Positions 33,322 to 42,013 of a stretch of DNA of 64,000 nucleotides are shown here, one piece after another. The notes under the pieces were generated by a model. That model was not told the origin of the DNA, made no database searches, and worked only from the letters and a program-made list of their open reading frames with translations. The position numbers and the translations under genes were made by a program. Numbering within the stretch: position 1 is the first letter of the stretch; each line of letters begins with the position of its first letter. The DNA comes from Treponema sp. (GTDB lineage Bacteria; Spirochaetota; Spirochaetia; Treponematales; Breznakiellaceae): NCBI GenBank assembly GCA_009777335.1, contig WRMC01000007.1, forward strand, positions 1 to 64,000, read 5' to 3'.

Positions 33322-34065
33322 ATGGAAAATGTGTTTGATCGAAAGTACCAGATGCGGTACTTTGAAATGAATAAAAAAGGGGTGGCCTCGCCCACCACGA
33401 TTTTGACCCTCCTGGAAGAGACAGCGGCAGAGCACTGCTATAACATCGATTACAGCCTGTACAGCCTCAAGAACCTCAATATAGGCTGGGTCCTGGTTTC
33501 CGGGGTCATGGACATGGTGCGCTACCCCAAATATAAGGAAAATATCATCATTCGAACCTGGCTCTCGAAATACACCACCGTGAAGGGCTACCGGGAAAAT
33601 ATCATTTATGACGAAGATGGGGGAATAATCGGCAAGGCCCAGGGTGTGTGGGTGTTTTTCGATATAGACAAAAGAAAACCTGTGCCCATTATCAGCCAAA
33701 TTAAGACAAAATGGGGCCTTAACCCTGAAATTTCCCATGAGGTTGATCTGGATACCATTAAGGACATACCTGACAGCCAGCATCAGACCGAATTTGACAT
33801 TTTACAGACCGATGTGGACAGCAATAAGCATGTGAATAATATCAAATACCTGAGCTGGCTTTTGGATTCCCTCCCGGAGGATATCATCGAAAACTGCATC
33901 CTAAAAAGGATCAATGCCCGGTTTTTTTCGGAGGGAAAATTCGGGGAGAAAGTCAGGGTCTATAAAAATAATGAACAGGATCAAAATGTGTTCCTCCATA
34001 CCATGCGCAGTAATATTGAAAACAGGCTCCTTGCGGCGGCTCAAACCGTGTGGACTACTTCGTAG
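33322..34065 (+). CDS. Acyl-ACP thioesterase
   Basis: A 247-residue double hot-dog protein of the FatA/FatB-type bacterial acyl-ACP thioesterase family. RYFEMNKKGVASPTTILTLLEETAAEHC starts the first hot-dog (residues 12-39) and VDSNKHVNNIKYLSWLLDSL the second, with the catalytic Asn/His region. It releases fatty acids from acyl carrier protein. The ATG at 33322 is preferred to that at 33301 because AAAGG lies before it. Confidence 0.85.
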   Translation: MENVFDRKYQMRYFEMNKKGVASPTTILTLLEETAAEHCYNIDYSLYSLKNLNIGWVLVSGVMDMVRYPKYKENIIIRTWLSKYTTVKGYRENIIYDEDGGIIGKAQGVWVFFDIDKRKPVPIISQIKTKWGLNPEISHEVDLDTIKDIPDSQHQTEFDILQTDVDSNKHVNNIKYLSWLLDSLPEDIIENCILKRINARFFSEGKFGEKVRVYKNNEQDQNVFLHTMRSNIENRLLAAAQTVWTTS

Positions 34066-34087
34066 ATCCTTCCCCTCATTTTAGCCC

Positions 34088-35050
34088 CTAGGGGGCAGCT
34101 ACTTCCGCAAAATGAGATTCCCAGACCCGGCGCATCCCTGTCAGGGTCTCTTCCCGGAATAGCATCTTTTGGACATGGCTGGCCCAGGTCAGGTTTTGGC
34201 AGAAATAGGCAAAAAACCGCCGGGCCCTGCTCAAATAAAAGGGCGGGGGCTGATACCTCTCTAAAAGGTCAAGAAATTCCAGGCCCGTGCGGCAGAGATC
34301 CGGGGCTATATCCCCCTCTGCTTCGGCTTCCTCGGCCAGGGCCCTGGCCTGGTCAAAGACCCAGGGCTGTTTAAGGGCCAGGCGGCCCACCATGAGGGCG
34401 TCACAATCCCCTGAGCGCTCGAGCATCTCCTGGGCCGACCCTATGTCTCCGTTCCCCCCCAGGGGGATCTTTAACTCCCTCCGTAAAAGGGGGATATAGG
34501 CCCATTTGGCCCGGCCCCGGAACTTATCCCGGGCGCACCGGGGGTGGAGGGTGATAAAATCCAGCCCCTCTTCTTCCAGGCGGCGGCAAAACTGGACCAA
34601 ATACTCAAAATCGTCCTCGAGGCCTATCCTGAGTTTAACGCTGAGCCGCCCCTTTACCCGGGGCCGCAGGGCCCTTATGAGGGCCCCCGCCTCGTCCAGG
34701 CGGCCCATCCAGGCCACTCCCGCCCCCATTCGTTTGATTGCGGGGGCAGAACAGCCCATATTTATGTCGATCCCGAGGCTCTGGAGCCGATTTAAGAGTT
34801 CTGCGGCCCTAATGATCTGCTCCTGGCTGTTTCCGACCAGCTGGTAGACCAGTTTTTCCGGGCAGGGGCCGTTATCCATGTACCAGGCCTCGTAGGGGCC
34901 CCCGCTTACCAGGGCCCCGGCACTGATCATTTCGCTGTAGTATTCGTGGGCCCCCCTGGGGGCTCCGGGGCTTCCAAAAGATTCTATAAGTTCCCGAAGG
35001 GCCCGGTGCCCCAGTTCGGCCATGGGGGCAAGGATAAAGGGTACTGCCAT
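34088..35050 (-). CDS. tRNA-dihydrouridine synthase
   Basis: A 320-residue FMN-dependent TIM-barrel enzyme of the Dus family. ILAPMAELGHRALR at the N-terminus binds FMN, the catalytic cysteine is Cys100 in DINMGCSAPAIKRMGAG, then VKLRIG, ITLHPRCARDKFRGRAKW and GGNGDIGS. It reduces uridines in tRNA loops. The usual Gly-Cys-Pro reads Gly-Cys-Ser here, a small departure. The 3' end lies 23 bases from the convergent thioesterase gene. Confidence 0.85.
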   Translation of the reverse strand: MAVPFILAPMAELGHRALRELIESFGSPGAPRGAHEYYSEMISAGALVSGGPYEAWYMDNGPCPEKLVYQLVGNSQEQIIRAAELLNRLQSLGIDINMGCSAPAIKRMGAGVAWMGRLDEAGALIRALRPRVKGRLSVKLRIGLEDDFEYLVQFCRRLEEEGLDFITLHPRCARDKFRGRAKWAYIPLLRRELKIPLGGNGDIGSAQEMLERSGDCDALMVGRLALKQPWVFDQARALAEEAEAEGDIAPDLCRTGLEFLDLLERYQPPPFYLSRARRFFAYFCQNLTWASHVQKMLFREETLTGMRRVWESHFAEVAAP

Positions 35051-35076
35051 GGGGCTATTGTAAGGCCTTAAGGGAC

Positions 35077-35105
35077 TTGACGTAAAGGATTCAATGATCT
35101 AGAGT
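35077..35105 (+). promoter_or_regulatory. Promoter of the CheY-like regulator gene
   Basis: -35 TTGACG (35077-35082), spacer of 17, -10 TAGAGT (35100-35105). GGAGAG before the ATG at 35134. Confidence 0.5.
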
Positions 35106-35133
35106 GTAAAGTAAGAAAGAGAGGAGAGTACCC

Positions 35134-35571
35134 ATGATTGCAAAGAGTGATATGCCCAGCATCAACGAGAAAACCGCAGAGGGTATAAAGCCGGAAGGTA
35201 TCCCCTATCGGGTTCTTGTCGTCGATGATTCCATGTTTATCGCTAAACAGCTTGGTCAAATTTTCACTTCAGAGGGATTTGAAGTGGCAGCTACCGCCGC
35301 AGATGGGGCTCAAGGGGTTGAAAGGTACAAGGAACTGCACCCAAATGTGGATCTGGTTACCATGGATATCACCATGCCCGTAATGGACGGCGTATCGGCC
35401 CTGGAAAAGATCCTGGAATTCGATAAAGATGCCTGTGTTATAATGGTCAGCGCCCTTGGTAAAGAAGATGTGGTAAAAAAATCTCTTCTGATGGGCGCCA
35501 AGAGTTATATCGTAAAACCCCTGGACCGGAAAAAAGTTCTGGAACGGGTTGTTTCCGTACTAAAAAAATAA
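35134..35571 (+). CDS. CheY-like single-domain response regulator
   Basis: A 145-residue protein that is one receiver domain after a 25-residue N-terminal tail. VLVVDDSMFIAKQLGQI, the phosphoacceptor aspartate in LVTMDITMPVMDG, VSALGKEDVV and the lysine in YIVKPLDRKK are all in place. It could act on flagellar motors or in another phosphorelay; no cognate kinase or che gene is next to it. Followed 24 bases later by the flavodiiron gene. Confidence 0.9.
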   Translation: MIAKSDMPSINEKTAEGIKPEGIPYRVLVVDDSMFIAKQLGQIFTSEGFEVAATAADGAQGVERYKELHPNVDLVTMDITMPVMDGVSALEKILEFDKDACVIMVSALGKEDVVKKSLLMGAKSYIVKPLDRKKVLERVVSVLKK

Positions 35572-35595
35572 CCAGGACTTCTTCCATATAAAAAA

Positions 35596-36807
35596 ATGAA
35601 GGCCCAGGCCATTGCCGATGGCATCTACTGCATCCATGCAGATATTCGAACTGAAGATTATTTTGAAGGAATCTGGCCCATTCCCCATGGGGTATCCATA
35701 AATTCCTACCTGGTAATCGGCGAGAAAATCGCCCTCATCGACCTCTGCCGGGATTGGGGCGGCGCCCCCCAGCAGATGGAAGAGAACCTCCACTCCCTGG
35801 GAATCCAATACAATCAAATTGATTACCTTATACTGAACCACCTGGAGCCCGATCATACGGGCTGTCTTGGGGAGTTTAGGACTAGGAACCCCAAGGCCCA
35901 GATCTTCGCCACCCAAAAGGGAATTGATCTGGTAAAGTCATTTTATAAACTTGAAGAGGGACTCCATGCCATCAGCGATGGGGAGACCCTGGACCTGGGG
36001 GGCAAGGAGCTTGTCTTTTTTGAGACCCCCAATGTTCACTGGCCCGATACGATGATGACCTGGGATGCTTCCTCGGGGACCCTGTTCTGCTGCGATGCCT
36101 TTGGGTCCTATGGAGCCCTGGGGGACCGGGTCTTTGATGATGAGTTTAATGAAGAAGAACACGCCTTTTATGAAACCGAAAGCCTAAGGTACTATGCCAA
36201 CATCGTCTCTTCCTTCTCTACCTTCGTTGACCGGGCGGTAAAGAAGCTTAGCCCCCTGGACATAAAGTGTGTGGCCCCCAGCCATGGCATGGTATGGCGG
36301 AAAGATCCAGCCCGCATTATCCAGCGGTATAATACCTATGCATCCTGGGCCAAGGGGCCGGCGGAAAAAGAAATCGCCGTCATCTGGGGTTCCATGTACG
36401 GGAACACCAAGACCGGCCTGGATGCAGTCATCGAGGGAATAAAAGAGGCGGGGATCCCCTACACCCTGTACCGGGTCCCGGACGATAACATTTCCTATAT
36501 CCTTGCGGGGGCCTATAAAAGTTCGGGCCTGGTGATTGCCATGCCCACCTATGAATACGCCATCTTCCCCCCCATGGCCCATGTGCTTGACATGTTCAAG
36601 CGCAAGCATCTCTTTGGAAAACGGACCCTCCGAATCGGCTCCTGGGGCTGGGTGGGGGGAGCTAAAAAAGAATACGATGCCTATCTGGAAGCTTTAAAAT
36701 GGGACAGCCTTGAATCTGTAGAATGGGCTGGGTCACCCAGCGAAGCGGATCTGGCACTCCTCAGAACGAGGGGACAGGAACTGGCCCGCTCTCTTCCTCA
36801 TGCCTAA
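35596..36807 (+). CDS. Flavodiiron protein (A-type flavoprotein, O2 or NO reductase)
   Basis: A 403-residue two-domain protein: an N-terminal metallo-beta-lactamase domain with the diiron motif His82-x-Glu84-x-Asp86-His87 (NHLEPDHTG) and further ligands in HWPDTM, CCDAFGS and APSHGMVW; and a C-terminal flavodoxin domain (about 255-400) with WGSMYGNTKTG and PTYEYAIFPP. Such proteins detoxify oxygen or nitric oxide in anaerobes, which suits a gut organism that meets traces of oxygen. No clear Shine-Dalgarno before the ATG. Overlaps nagA by 8 bases. Confidence 0.93.
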   Translation: MKAQAIADGIYCIHADIRTEDYFEGIWPIPHGVSINSYLVIGEKIALIDLCRDWGGAPQQMEENLHSLGIQYNQIDYLILNHLEPDHTGCLGEFRTRNPKAQIFATQKGIDLVKSFYKLEEGLHAISDGETLDLGGKELVFFETPNVHWPDTMMTWDASSGTLFCCDAFGSYGALGDRVFDDEFNEEEHAFYETESLRYYANIVSSFSTFVDRAVKKLSPLDIKCVAPSHGMVWRKDPARIIQRYNTYASWAKGPAEKEIAVIWGSMYGNTKTGLDAVIEGIKEAGIPYTLYRVPDDNISYILAGAYKSSGLVIAMPTYEYAIFPPMAHVLDMFKRKHLFGKRTLRIGSWGWVGGAKKEYDAYLEALKWDSLESVEWAGSPSEADLALLRTRGQELARSLPHA

Positions 36808-37984
36808 TATGAGTTCCCTCTGTCTGCATAACGGTACGGTGGTTACGGGCTTCTCCGTCATGGACCGCTGTGCGGTGCTCATCGAAAACGGTAAAATCGC
36901 CGATGTCTTTAGCCGCAACCGTTTTAACCAACGGAGCTTTGACAGCCATACCCAGGTGATCGATGTGGAGGGGTCCATCATCGCCCCGGGTTTTATCGAC
37001 ACCCACATCCACGGCTTTGGGGGCTATGGGGTGGAAGATTCCTCGGCCGAATCCATCCTGACCATGTCCCGGCTTCTGGCGGACCATGGGGTTACCGCCT
37101 TTAACCCTACGATTTATCCCTCCGAGCCGCCGGAGATGATCCACTGTGTAAAAGAAACCGTCTCTGCCATGGGCCGCGAAGAGGGAGCCCAGATCATGGG
37201 GATCCACCTGGAGGGGCCCTTTATTTCGCCCGCCCGGCTGGGGGCCATGAAGGCAGAGTATGTCATGCCCGTAGATTTGGTTTTTATGGAGCAGCTGTGG
37301 GAGGCCGCCGAGGGCAAGATCGTCAATATGACCGTGGCCCCGGAACTAAAGGGCATGCGGGAACTGGCCCTCTTCTGTGTGAAAAAAGGGATCGTCTTGC
37401 AAGCCGGCCATACCGATGCCAAGTACGAAAACATGGTGGAAGGAATGCAGGCGGGGATCCTCCACTGCACCCATCTTTTTAACGCCATGAGCCGGATGGA
37501 ACACCGGAACCCCAATGCGGTGGGGGCGGTGCTGATTCACCCCGAGGTGTCCTGCGAGATCATCGCCGATGGTTTTCATATTCACCCCCACCTTTACAAG
37601 CTCCTCCAGCGGAACAAGGCCGCTGACCGGATCGTCCTGGTCACCGATGCCCTGAAACCTACCGAGCAGGACCAGGGCCCCCTCTTGGCCTATGGGGATG
37701 AAATGGTGTTTAAAGATGGGGTCTTTTACCGAAAAGCTGACGATATTATAACCGGGTCGGCCCTAACGATGATCCGGGGAGTCATGAATCTGGTAAACTC
37801 CGGGTTCAGCCTGGAAGATGCGGTGCGGACCGCCTCGTTTAACCCCGCCCAGGTGATGGGCTACCGGACCAAGGGGGGCCTTCTCCCCGGAATGGATGCG
37901 GACCTGGTGGTCTTTAGCAAAAACTTTCGGATCCTGAGCGTGGTAGCCCGGGGGGAACTAAAGAAAAATCTCTTTGCAGCCTAA
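36800..37984 (+). CDS. nagA: N-acetylglucosamine-6-phosphate deacetylase
   Basis: A 394-residue amidohydrolase. DTHIHGFGGYGVED is the metal motif, then GIHLEGPFISP, QAGHTDAKYENM, HCTHLFNAM and LVTDALKPT with the catalytic aspartate. It removes acetate from N-acetylglucosamine 6-phosphate, giving the substrate of NagB encoded 20 bases downstream. The pair feeds amino sugars from chitin or murein into glycolysis. Confidence 0.94.
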   Translation: MPNMSSLCLHNGTVVTGFSVMDRCAVLIENGKIADVFSRNRFNQRSFDSHTQVIDVEGSIIAPGFIDTHIHGFGGYGVEDSSAESILTMSRLLADHGVTAFNPTIYPSEPPEMIHCVKETVSAMGREEGAQIMGIHLEGPFISPARLGAMKAEYVMPVDLVFMEQLWEAAEGKIVNMTVAPELKGMRELALFCVKKGIVLQAGHTDAKYENMVEGMQAGILHCTHLFNAMSRMEHRNPNAVGAVLIHPEVSCEIIADGFHIHPHLYKLLQRNKAADRIVLVTDALKPTEQDQGPLLAYGDEMVFKDGVFYRKADDIITGSALTMIRGVMNLVNSGFSLEDAVRTASFNPAQVMGYRTKGGLLPGMDADLVVFSKNFRILSVVARGELKKNLFAA

Positions 37985-38004
37985 AACAGGAAGGAATACA
38001 GCTT

Positions 38005-38784
38005 ATGGAACTATCTATACATAGGGATTATCAGGGAATTTGCCGCTGGACCGCCGACTATCTTATCGAGCGGATTAAGGCCTTTGGCCCCACCAGGGAA
38101 AGGCCCTTTGTGCTGGGGCTGCCCACCGGGTCCACCCCCCTGGGGGTCTATAGGGCCCTGGTGAGCGCTTACAACGAGGGCAAAATTTCCTTTGCCCATG
38201 TCTTAACCTTTAACATGGACGAGTACCTGGGACTCCCGGGGGATCACCCCCAGAGCTACCGCTACTTTATGGAAGAAAGCCTCTTTAGGCATGTAGATAT
38301 TTCCCCGGGAAATACCCATGTACCCAACGGCATGGCTGTGGAGCCCCTAAAAGAATGTGCAGCCTATGAGGAAGCCATTAAAAACGCTGGAGGTATGGAA
38401 CTGATCCTGGGGGGGGTAGGGGCCAACGGGCATATTGCTTTTAATGAGCCCGGCTCTTCCTTTGGTTCCAGGACCAGGGTTGAAGTTTTGGCCAACGAGA
38501 CCATCATGTCCAATGCGAAATTTTTTGACGGCGAGCTGAGCGAGGTTCCCACCAGGGCCATCACCATGGGTATAGGCACCGTCATGGAGGCCCGGGAGAT
38601 CATAATCCTTGCATCGGGCCAGCAAAAGGCCCGGGCCATACAGGAAGCTGTAGAAGGCCCCCTAAACCATCACTGCCCCCTCTCGGTTCTGCAGATGCAC
38701 CAGAACGCCACCATAGTCTGCGATGAAGAAGCGGCCCAGGAGCTGCGCTATAGGACCGTGTTACAGAATAAAACCTGGGACTAG
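38005..38784 (+). CDS. nagB: Glucosamine-6-phosphate deaminase
   Basis: A 259-residue NagB. LGLPTGSTPLGVYRAL, TFNMDEYLGLPGDHPQSY with the catalytic aspartate, GVGANGHIAFNEPG and RAITMGIGTVM are all typical. It converts glucosamine 6-phosphate to fructose 6-phosphate and ammonia. AGGAAGG precedes the ATG. Works directly with nagA. Confidence 0.95.
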   Translation: MELSIHRDYQGICRWTADYLIERIKAFGPTRERPFVLGLPTGSTPLGVYRALVSAYNEGKISFAHVLTFNMDEYLGLPGDHPQSYRYFMEESLFRHVDISPGNTHVPNGMAVEPLKECAAYEEAIKNAGGMELILGGVGANGHIAFNEPGSSFGSRTRVEVLANETIMSNAKFFDGELSEVPTRAITMGIGTVMEAREIIILASGQQKARAIQEAVEGPLNHHCPLSVLQMHQNATIVCDEEAAQELRYRTVLQNKTWD

Positions 38785-38789
38785 CTAAG

Positions 38790-39899
38790 ATGAAGCTCCC
38801 CAAGGCAGCTTTTCTTTTTTTTATTTTATTAGTTTCCATGTCCCCCCCTGGAGGGGCGGACCCGAACGAAGAATCCAACCTGACTGCCTTCTCTGACCCC
38901 CGCCGGATCTGGGGGAACGGGATAGAGCGGATCATCGAAGAGGCCTACCGTCAGTTTTTTCATACCCGGATCATCGCCGGAAGGGTGATGAATATTCGCA
39001 TGCCCTTTGCCCAGGAGTACGAGCGGAACATCCTCAGCGAGTATCCCTGGCGTTTTTATGGGAACGGCAAAGCGGGGCCCCAGGTACTGTGGGCCCAGAT
39101 CAACGAGATCATGGACAGTGATGACTTTAGGGCCTACATCGAAGCTCTAAGCGATGGCCGGGAGAAGGTGATCATCTTTGACATGCCCACCCAAAGCTGG
39201 TCCCAGTCCCGGGATCTTTTTGAGATCGCCCGGATGCGGACCGGCTCCTACCTGGGGCTCCTCCACCGGCCCTATGTGCTCAACCTGGGCCGGGGCCCCC
39301 AGGAGTCGGACATCTATAATTATCTTTACTGCGTGGGCCTTGTGGGCCTGGACTGTTCGGCCTTTGTCTGGCACATGCTGGATTATGTGGCCGCCGCCGG
39401 GGGCCTGGACCTGGGCCGGATTATGGCTCCCTCCCTGGGGATTAGGTCCGGAGAGAACGCGGCTATGCTGGCGGGGACCAGTTTTTTTAACTCCCGGAGC
39501 AGCCAGATCATTCCGGTCCAGGATGAGATCCGCAACCTGCGCCCCGGTGACATCCTCCTGTTTAGGGCCGAAGACGGCGGCATGTCCCACTCGGCCCTCA
39601 TCCAGTCGGTCAATTTTACCACCGGGGTGATTCGTTATGTGCAATGCACCGACGAGGCTCCCCTCTCTGAGCGGGGGGTCCACGATTCCTATATCTACTT
39701 TGACCCCGCCAACCCCAGGGTCTCCCTTTCGGACCCCTCCCTGGAATGGACCCAGCGCCGCTACCCCCCCTTCCCGGGCGAACAGGCCTCACCCTTCTCC
39801 GATGACGGCCTCCGCTACCGGGCCTTCCCCCAACATGGGGGGGGGAGGGTGGTGCGGATTAGGGTGATAATGGAGTTGGTAGCTAGGATGGGTTGGTAG
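38790..39899 (+). CDS. Secreted NlpC/P60-like cysteine hydrolase
   Basis: A 369-residue exported protein with an N-terminal signal peptide (KLPKAAFLFFILLVSM, cleaved near residue 25). The C-terminal two thirds show an NlpC/P60-like layout: nucleophile Cys189 in GLDCSAFVWHML and His267 in GMSHSALIQSV, with RPGDILLF between. Such enzymes cut peptide cross-links of peptidoglycan or related amides. The first 170 residues resemble nothing I can name. It lies 5 bases after nagB, which suggests a joint role in cell-wall amino-sugar recovery. Catalytic assignment is from spacing only. Confidence 0.65.
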   Translation: MKLPKAAFLFFILLVSMSPPGGADPNEESNLTAFSDPRRIWGNGIERIIEEAYRQFFHTRIIAGRVMNIRMPFAQEYERNILSEYPWRFYGNGKAGPQVLWAQINEIMDSDDFRAYIEALSDGREKVIIFDMPTQSWSQSRDLFEIARMRTGSYLGLLHRPYVLNLGRGPQESDIYNYLYCVGLVGLDCSAFVWHMLDYVAAAGGLDLGRIMAPSLGIRSGENAAMLAGTSFFNSRSSQIIPVQDEIRNLRPGDILLFRAEDGGMSHSALIQSVNFTTGVIRYVQCTDEAPLSERGVHDSYIYFDPANPRVSLSDPSLEWTQRRYPPFPGEQASPFSDDGLRYRAFPQHGGGRVVRIRVIMELVARMGW

Positions 39900-39933
39900 A
39901 AAGAGACGAAGGATTAATTGCACCGCTTCTAGC

Positions 39934-40712
39934 TCAAAACAAGACCTCATGCGCAGTTCCCCGCTGGACAAAAACATGCCCCTAGCGGCTCCGGTGGCAG
40001 GGAAAGCCCTTTACCTACGTCCCAGTATATAACACCATTCTCCTGCCAATGTCGCCGCCAGGAGCATTTTTTGCTCCAGCTGAGCAAGCCATGAGCGGTT
40101 GGATTGAGAAGAGCCTTTACTAATCCATCCTCCCACGTGTGGTCGGGGGAGAAAAATAATGTAGTAGACCGACAAAGGTGCCAGATATTCCTAGCCCACA
40201 GCGACCCCCACCCCTCTCGTGTGTGCTTACTTAGGTGGCGAGATAGTACCCAGCCCAGGGTGTCTGTCATCCTTGTCCAACCTCCCATGTGTAGTCGGGG
40301 AAATAAAACATGCCATTTTGCATGTTTTATTTCTTTAAAAACATGCAATGTGTCCTGTTTTGTAAACACCCCTTTTTTCATAGTAGCCAGCCCAGGGTGT
40401 CTGTCGCCCAGGCGGCCTTCTTCTACCACCTTACAATGGGTAATGATGATACTACATTGGCTATACCATTCAGGAGGTTTTCGATGATCATCTTCTATCG
40501 AACCACCCGTATCTTTCAACGCTGGTGCTGCAAAAATTCCTGGCGGCGATTTCTGCAGCACAAATATGCCATATATTTGATATATAGATGAAGGAGTTCG
40601 CTGCAGCTGGAGCCGACAGGGATTGTTTGCTGACCAGCGAGAGGGGACTTGGTGGGTGTTTGGTAGATTGGTTTATGTTTTTGTCCAGCGGTGAAGGGAT
40701 AGTGAGGTCTTT
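39934..40712. repeat. Foldback repeat element 4 (non-coding, mobile-like)
   Basis: This fills the gap between the hydrolase and the aldo/keto reductase genes. Left end CTCAAAACAAGACCTCA (39934-39950), right end TGAGGTCTT (40703-40711). Hairpins: 39964-40081 (outer GCTGGA/TCCAGC, inner GGTGGCAGG/CCTGCCA) and 40520-40639 (outer CGCTGG/CCAGCG, inner GCTGCAG/CTGCAGC). The compound right end (second hairpin, then GGGGACTTGGTGGGTGTTTG, then TTTTTGTCCAGCGGTGAA) is the reverse of the left end of element 1. The longer linker has an extra hairpin AAAACATGC/GCATGTTTT (40306-40328) and repeated CAGCCCAGGGTGTCTGTC. No credible gene. Confidence 0.8.
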
Positions 40713-40777
40713 ATCTTAATTAGAGATTATATAATTATCCTTCAATAAACCATGCTATACTACACCCGGAGGCACTC

Positions 40778-41938
40778 ATGCTGGATGTATCAACACTACC
40801 GAAACTCGGCTTGGGGGCCCTGCGGCCTCCCATGAAGGATGACCAGATCGATGTGGAGGAATTTAACAAGATTATCGACCTGGCCATGGCGGAGGGGGTA
40901 AATTATTTTGATACCTCCCACCTCTACCACCAGGGGAATTCCGAACGGGCCCTGGGCTTGTCTCTGGTAAAGCGGCACCCCAGGGAGTCCTTCATCCTGG
41001 CGACCAAGATTGGGGCCTGGGGCTGCAAGAGCCCGGCGGACATGGAGCGGATCTTTAAGGAGCAGCTCCAGCGGCTGGGGGTGGAATATTTCGACATGTA
41101 CCTCCTCCAAAGTCTTGAGGAATCCCATATGCATCTATACAACGATATGGACTATGATTTTTGGGGCTTTGGCAGGCGGTTAAAAGAGAAGGGCCTCATA
41201 AAGCACTTTGGATTTTCCTTTCATGATACTCCCGAACGGCTGGACGAGCATTTGACCAAGCACCCGGAGGCAGAATTTGTTCAGCTTCAATTAAACTATC
41301 TGGATTGGGAAAACCCCATTGTGCAATCCCGGGGCTGTTATGAAGTGGCCCGGCGGCACAAAAAACCCATCATAGTCATGGGGCCCATTAAGGGGGGCAT
41401 CCTCGCTTCCATGGAGCCCCACATGGAGGCCAAGCTAAAGGCCCAGAGGCCCGATGATTCTATCGCCTCCTGGGCTCTCCGCTTTGTCCTAGGTCTTCCG
41501 GGAGTAGCAACCATCCTCAGCGGCATGTCCACGGCGGAACAGCTGGAAGACAATGCGGCCACCGTCAAATATTATCAGCCCTTTAGCGAAAAGGAAGAAT
41601 TCTACCTGGGGGAAGTTACCACCGAACTATTGGCCTCCCCTACGGTGGCCTGTACGGCCTGTAATTACTGCGTCGCCGATTGCCCGGCCAAAATAAATAT
41701 TCCCCAGATCATCACCGGGTACAATACGGTGTTGCTCTACGGAGATCATGCCCGGGCCCACTTCTTTTACCGGGGGCTCATGTTAAAGTCCGCCCCCGCC
41801 AGCGCCTGTACCAGCTGCGGCACCTGCGAAAAGATCTGCCCCCAGCATGTAAAGGTAATGGAGGTGATGGGGAAGGCGTCGGAGGTCTTTGACGCCAAAG
41901 ATAAACCGCCCCCGACGACGCCGCGGACGGGTCCTTGA
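40778..41938 (+). CDS. Aldo/keto reductase with C-terminal [4Fe-4S] domain
   Basis: A 386-residue oxidoreductase. The N-terminal three quarters form an AKR barrel (LGLGALRPPM, GVNYFDTSHLYHQGNSE with the catalytic Asp/Tyr, ILATKIG with the lysine). The C-terminal part carries two cysteine clusters, CTACNYCVADCP and CTSCGTCEKICP, as in the putative Fe-S aldo/keto reductases common in anaerobes. Substrate unknown. A TATACT box (40756-40761) and GGAGG (40769-40773) lie before the ATG. The end of the gene borders the AT-rich restriction locus. Confidence 0.88.
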   Translation: MLDVSTLPKLGLGALRPPMKDDQIDVEEFNKIIDLAMAEGVNYFDTSHLYHQGNSERALGLSLVKRHPRESFILATKIGAWGCKSPADMERIFKEQLQRLGVEYFDMYLLQSLEESHMHLYNDMDYDFWGFGRRLKEKGLIKHFGFSFHDTPERLDEHLTKHPEAEFVQLQLNYLDWENPIVQSRGCYEVARRHKKPIIVMGPIKGGILASMEPHMEAKLKAQRPDDSIASWALRFVLGLPGVATILSGMSTAEQLEDNAATVKYYQPFSEKEEFYLGEVTTELLASPTVACTACNYCVADCPAKINIPQIITGYNTVLLYGDHARAHFFYRGLMLKSAPASACTSCGTCEKICPQHVKVMEVMGKASEVFDAKDKPPPTTPRTGP

Positions 41939-42013
41939 GCTGTTTAATTATATGGTCTAGAATTGTTTCTACTTTATGGGACGGCTGAGCTTATTGGACA
42001 TAATGGTGAATAT

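Noticed and set aside
40104-40591. Open frames of 90-130 codons in element 4 and similar ones at 4663-5391 and 15819-16159
   Set aside because: They follow the inverted repeats, have no recognisable protein features and change frame between copies; best taken as chance.
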